Assembly: GCF_014205765.1 (NCBI RefSeq)
Contig: NZ_JACIIZ010000014.1
Span: forward strand, 62,001-126,000
DNA: 64,000 bases
Reading direction: 5' to 3'
From: Nitrospirillum iridis
Lineage (GTDB): Bacteria > Pseudomonadota > Alphaproteobacteria > Azospirillales > Azospirillaceae
The position numbers and the translations under genes were made by a program. The first letter of the stretch is position 1, and each line of letters begins with the position of its first letter. Below the pieces are notes generated by a model. The model searched no databases. It was given only the letters and a program-made list of their open reading frames with translations, and had not been told where the DNA came from. Positions 61,963 through 64,000 of this stretch are shown piece after piece.

Positions 61963-64000
61963 ACTATGCCCCGCGCCAGGTCCGCCGCGATGGCGGCCAC
62001 CGGGTCGCCCCAGTCACCGGCCCGCGTCTGGCGGAACAGCCGGGCGCTGGGATACCAGGGGCTATCCTGCCGGTGCCGCAGCCACCGCCAATCCGGCGCC
62101 GTGGGCAGCAGAATCCAGACCGGCTTGCCCAGCGCCCCCGCCAGATGGGCGACCGAGGTGTCGACGGCCACCACCAGGTCCAGCTGCATGATGGCGGCGG
62201 CGGTCTCGGCATAGTCGCCCAGGCGGCCGGACAGGTCCGTCACCTTGCCCGGGGGAAAGCGGTGAACGTCGCCCGCCCGCCCGCCCACCTGCAGGCTGTA
62301 CCAGCGCACACCCGGCACCGACCACAACGGCCCCAGCGCGGCCAGGTCATGCACGGAGCGCTGACGGTCGCCCTTATGCTCGGGATTGCCGGCCCAGACC
62401 AGGCCCACCCGCAGCCCGGTGAAGGGCGCCCCCCCCTGTTCGGCCGCGAACAGGTTCCGCCAGCCGGCCAAGGCGTCGGACGGCGGTTCCATATAGGGGC
62501 AGACCGCCGGCACCGTATCCATCGCCAGCAGGTGGGGCAGGCTGAGCAGCGGGGCATGGAAATCGAACCCGTCCGGTGCCGCGTCCCCCACCAGCATGCC
62601 GTCCACCCCAGGGACGCTGCTGATCACCCGCGCCAGGGGCGTCGGCACCCGCATCAGGATGTAGGCCGGCGGACCGGACCGCCCCACCCCGTCCCACCAA
62701 CGGCGATCGGCGAAGCGGCAAAACTGGATCAGGTCGCCCATGCCCTGCTCGCCGTGCACCATCAGGGTGCGGCCGGTGATGTCCTGCCCCCGCCAGGCAC
62801 GGTCTGGCAACACCTCCCACGGCTTCAGCTGGTGACCGTCCTTCAAGCGCCACTCATACTCCGCCCACCCTTGCCGCCAACGACCTTCCAGCAGATGGGT
62901 CATGCCCAGGTTGACGTGGGCGGCGATGAACGCCGGCTTATGGACCAGCGCCTCCTGGAACGCCGCCGCCGCCTCTGCCGTGCGGCCCTGGCCCAGCAGC
63001 ACCACACCCAGCATGTTGTGGGTCTCGGCGTTGCGGGGACTGTCGCCTAAGCTGCGGATGCAGACCGCCTTCGCCTCCTCCTCCCGATTCAGGCGATGCA
63101 GGGCGCCGGCCAGCTGCAAGGCGGCGGTCTCATGGTCCGGTCGCAGCGCCAGGGCCCGGTGGCACAGCTCCATCGCCTCCTCCGCCCGGTCCTGGGCGTG
63201 AAGGGCGCCCGCCAGGCTCACCAGGCCTTCGACGGAGGACGGGTTGCGGGCGACCGCCTCCCGCGCCACCTCCTCCGCCTCCACCCATCGCTTCTCATCC
63301 AGCAAAACGCCAACCAGGGTGACACGGGCCTCGATCAAGTCGGGATCAAGGGCAAGGGCCTGGCGGCAGGCCTCGACCGCGGCGTCAGCCTGTCCCAGGT
63401 CACGCAGGGACATCCCCAGGCAGGCATGGGCCAGCGGCAGGACCGGCGCCATGGCCACGGCCCGCCGCGCCGCCGCCGCCGCGCTCTCCGCCTGGCCATC
63501 AGCCTGCAGTATCATGCTGAGGTTGCACCAGTGCCCGACCTCGTCGGGCTGGAGGTCCGCCGCCCGGCGGTAGGCGGCGATGGCATCGTCCACCCGCCCC
63601 AGGGCGCGCAGGGCGTTGCCCAGATTGCCCTGGGCGTCGGCATAGCCCGGCCACAGGGCCAGCGCCTGGCCATAGTCGTCCGCCGCCGCCTGCCATCGCT
63701 GCGCGCCGAAGTGGGCGTTGCCGGTCCCGTTCAACGCCATGGCCGCGTCGCGCGCCCGGGCCACATCCATCAGGCGTTCAAGTTCCCGCTGGGCGGCCGC
63801 CAGGCCGGGCTGCGAGGCCAGCGCCTGGCGATAGGCCGCCGCCGCTTCCGGCAGGCGATCCAGGTCGGCCAGGACGTTGCCCAGGTTGACCTGCAGCTCG
63901 GCGTTGCCGGGCAAGGCCACCCCGGCGCGGCGATAGGTGTCGGCCGCCTCGTCCAGCCGGCCCAGGCGGCGCAACGCCACGCCCAGGTTGATCAGCGCCG
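61959..64000 (-). CDS. TPR-repeat protein with C-terminal glycosyltransferase-like domain (5' end outside window)
   Basis: At least 680 aa visible; the frame is still open at the right edge, so the N-terminus is missing. About ten tetratricopeptide repeats ([40 protein letters not shown]; and so on) occupy the first 390 visible residues. The C-terminal region has [40 protein letters not shown] and [20 protein letters not shown], a GT9/GT41-like nucleotide-sugar domain. Proteins of this plan often modify polysaccharide or protein; the acceptor is unknown. Confidence 0.85.
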   Translation of the reverse strand, partial: ALINLGVALRRLGRLDEAADTYRRAGVALPGNAELQVNLGNVLADLDRLPEAAAAYRQALASQPGLAAAQRELERLMDVARARDAAMALNGTGNAHFGAQRWQAAADDYGQALALWPGYADAQGNLGNALRALGRVDDAIAAYRRAADLQPDEVGHWCNLSMILQADGQAESAAAAARRAVAMAPVLPLAHACLGMSLRDLGQADAAVEACRQALALDPDLIEARVTLVGVLLDEKRWVEAEEVAREAVARNPSSVEGLVSLAGALHAQDRAEEAMELCHRALALRPDHETAALQLAGALHRLNREEEAKAVCIRSLGDSPRNAETHNMLGVVLLGQGRTAEAAAAFQEALVHKPAFIAAHVNLGMTHLLEGRWRQGWAEYEWRLKDGHQLKPWEVLPDRAWRGQDITGRTLMVHGEQGMGDLIQFCRFADRRWWDGVGRSGPPAYILMRVPTPLARVISSVPGVDGMLVGDAAPDGFDFHAPLLSLPHLLAMDTVPAVCPYMEPPSDALAGWRNLFAAEQGGAPFTGLRVGLVWAGNPEHKGDRQRSVHDLAALGPLWSVPGVRWYSLQVGGRAGDVHRFPPGKVTDLSGRLGDYAETAAAIMQLDLVVAVDTSVAHLAGALGKPVWILLPTAPDWRWLRHRQDSPWYPSARLFRQTRAGDWGDPVAAIAADLARGIV

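Overview
The window is a contiguous piece of a GC-rich alphaproteobacterial chromosome. The signs are: separate F0 genes with both b and b' subunits (atpI-atpB-atpE-atpG-atpF), a GapR/DUF2312 protein, a DUF1244 protein, and the tRNA/tuf/secE/nusG/rpl/rpoBC block. Protein style and gene content suggest Rhodospirillales, probably Azospirillaceae (Nitrospirillum/Niveispirillum-like); the genus is a guess. No phage, IS element, rRNA operon or CRISPR array is visible. Coding density is high and most genes are household or ordinary accessory genes.

Layout. 1-12.4 kb (leftward): tRNA-Trp, secE, nusG, rplK, rplA, rplJ, rplL, rpoB, rpoC, with an L10-type leader before rplJ and a terminator-like attenuator between rplL and rpoB. 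12.5-16.7 kb: a family-9 glycosyltransferase gene lies between tuf and tRNA-Trp; then tRNA-Gly, tRNA-Tyr (leftward with tuf), rlmB and tRNA-Thr (rightward). 16.8-27 kb: lipoprotein, phoU, a large pentapeptide-repeat protein, a BtuFCD-type ABC importer with overlapping genes, aguB, an XRE regulator, an AstE/AspA-like deacylase and a bactofilin-like membrane protein. 27-30.5 kb: Rrf2 regulator divergent from a thioredoxin-reductase-like flavoprotein, then psuG and mtnN. 30.6-36 kb: the Lhr-type helicase and the PdeM phosphoesterase of the ligase-associated DNA repair set, separated by VOC, AhpD-like and AraC genes. 36-49.4 kb: photolyase with a FAD oxidoreductase, a hydrolase, a GNAT protein, the N-formylglutamate amidohydrolase/DUF1244/gapR trio, an aspartic-protease-like protein, a DODA-type dioxygenase with LysR and Rieske genes, and an M3 peptidase. 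49.4-54.7 kb: F0 ATP synthase operon, PCu(A)C and Sco copper proteins, phoH. 54.7-64 kb: about 1 kb without a convincing protein gene but with a promoter and terminator forming a candidate leader RNA or sRNA, then minCDE, a HEAT-repeat protein, a DUF1311 protein, panB, mntH and a truncated TPR-glycosyltransferase running off the right edge.

Most unusual signals: (1) a dispersed ~105-bp structured repeat in three copies (26946-27024, 39191-39295, 46812-46915), each just downstream of a gene 3' end and in the same orientation as that gene, once supplying the stop codon; (2) a promoter-plus-terminator unit upstream of phoH; (3) perfect palindromes upstream of the XRE gene and of the flavoprotein gene that look like operators. 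I saw no clear new multi-gene defence or mobile system.
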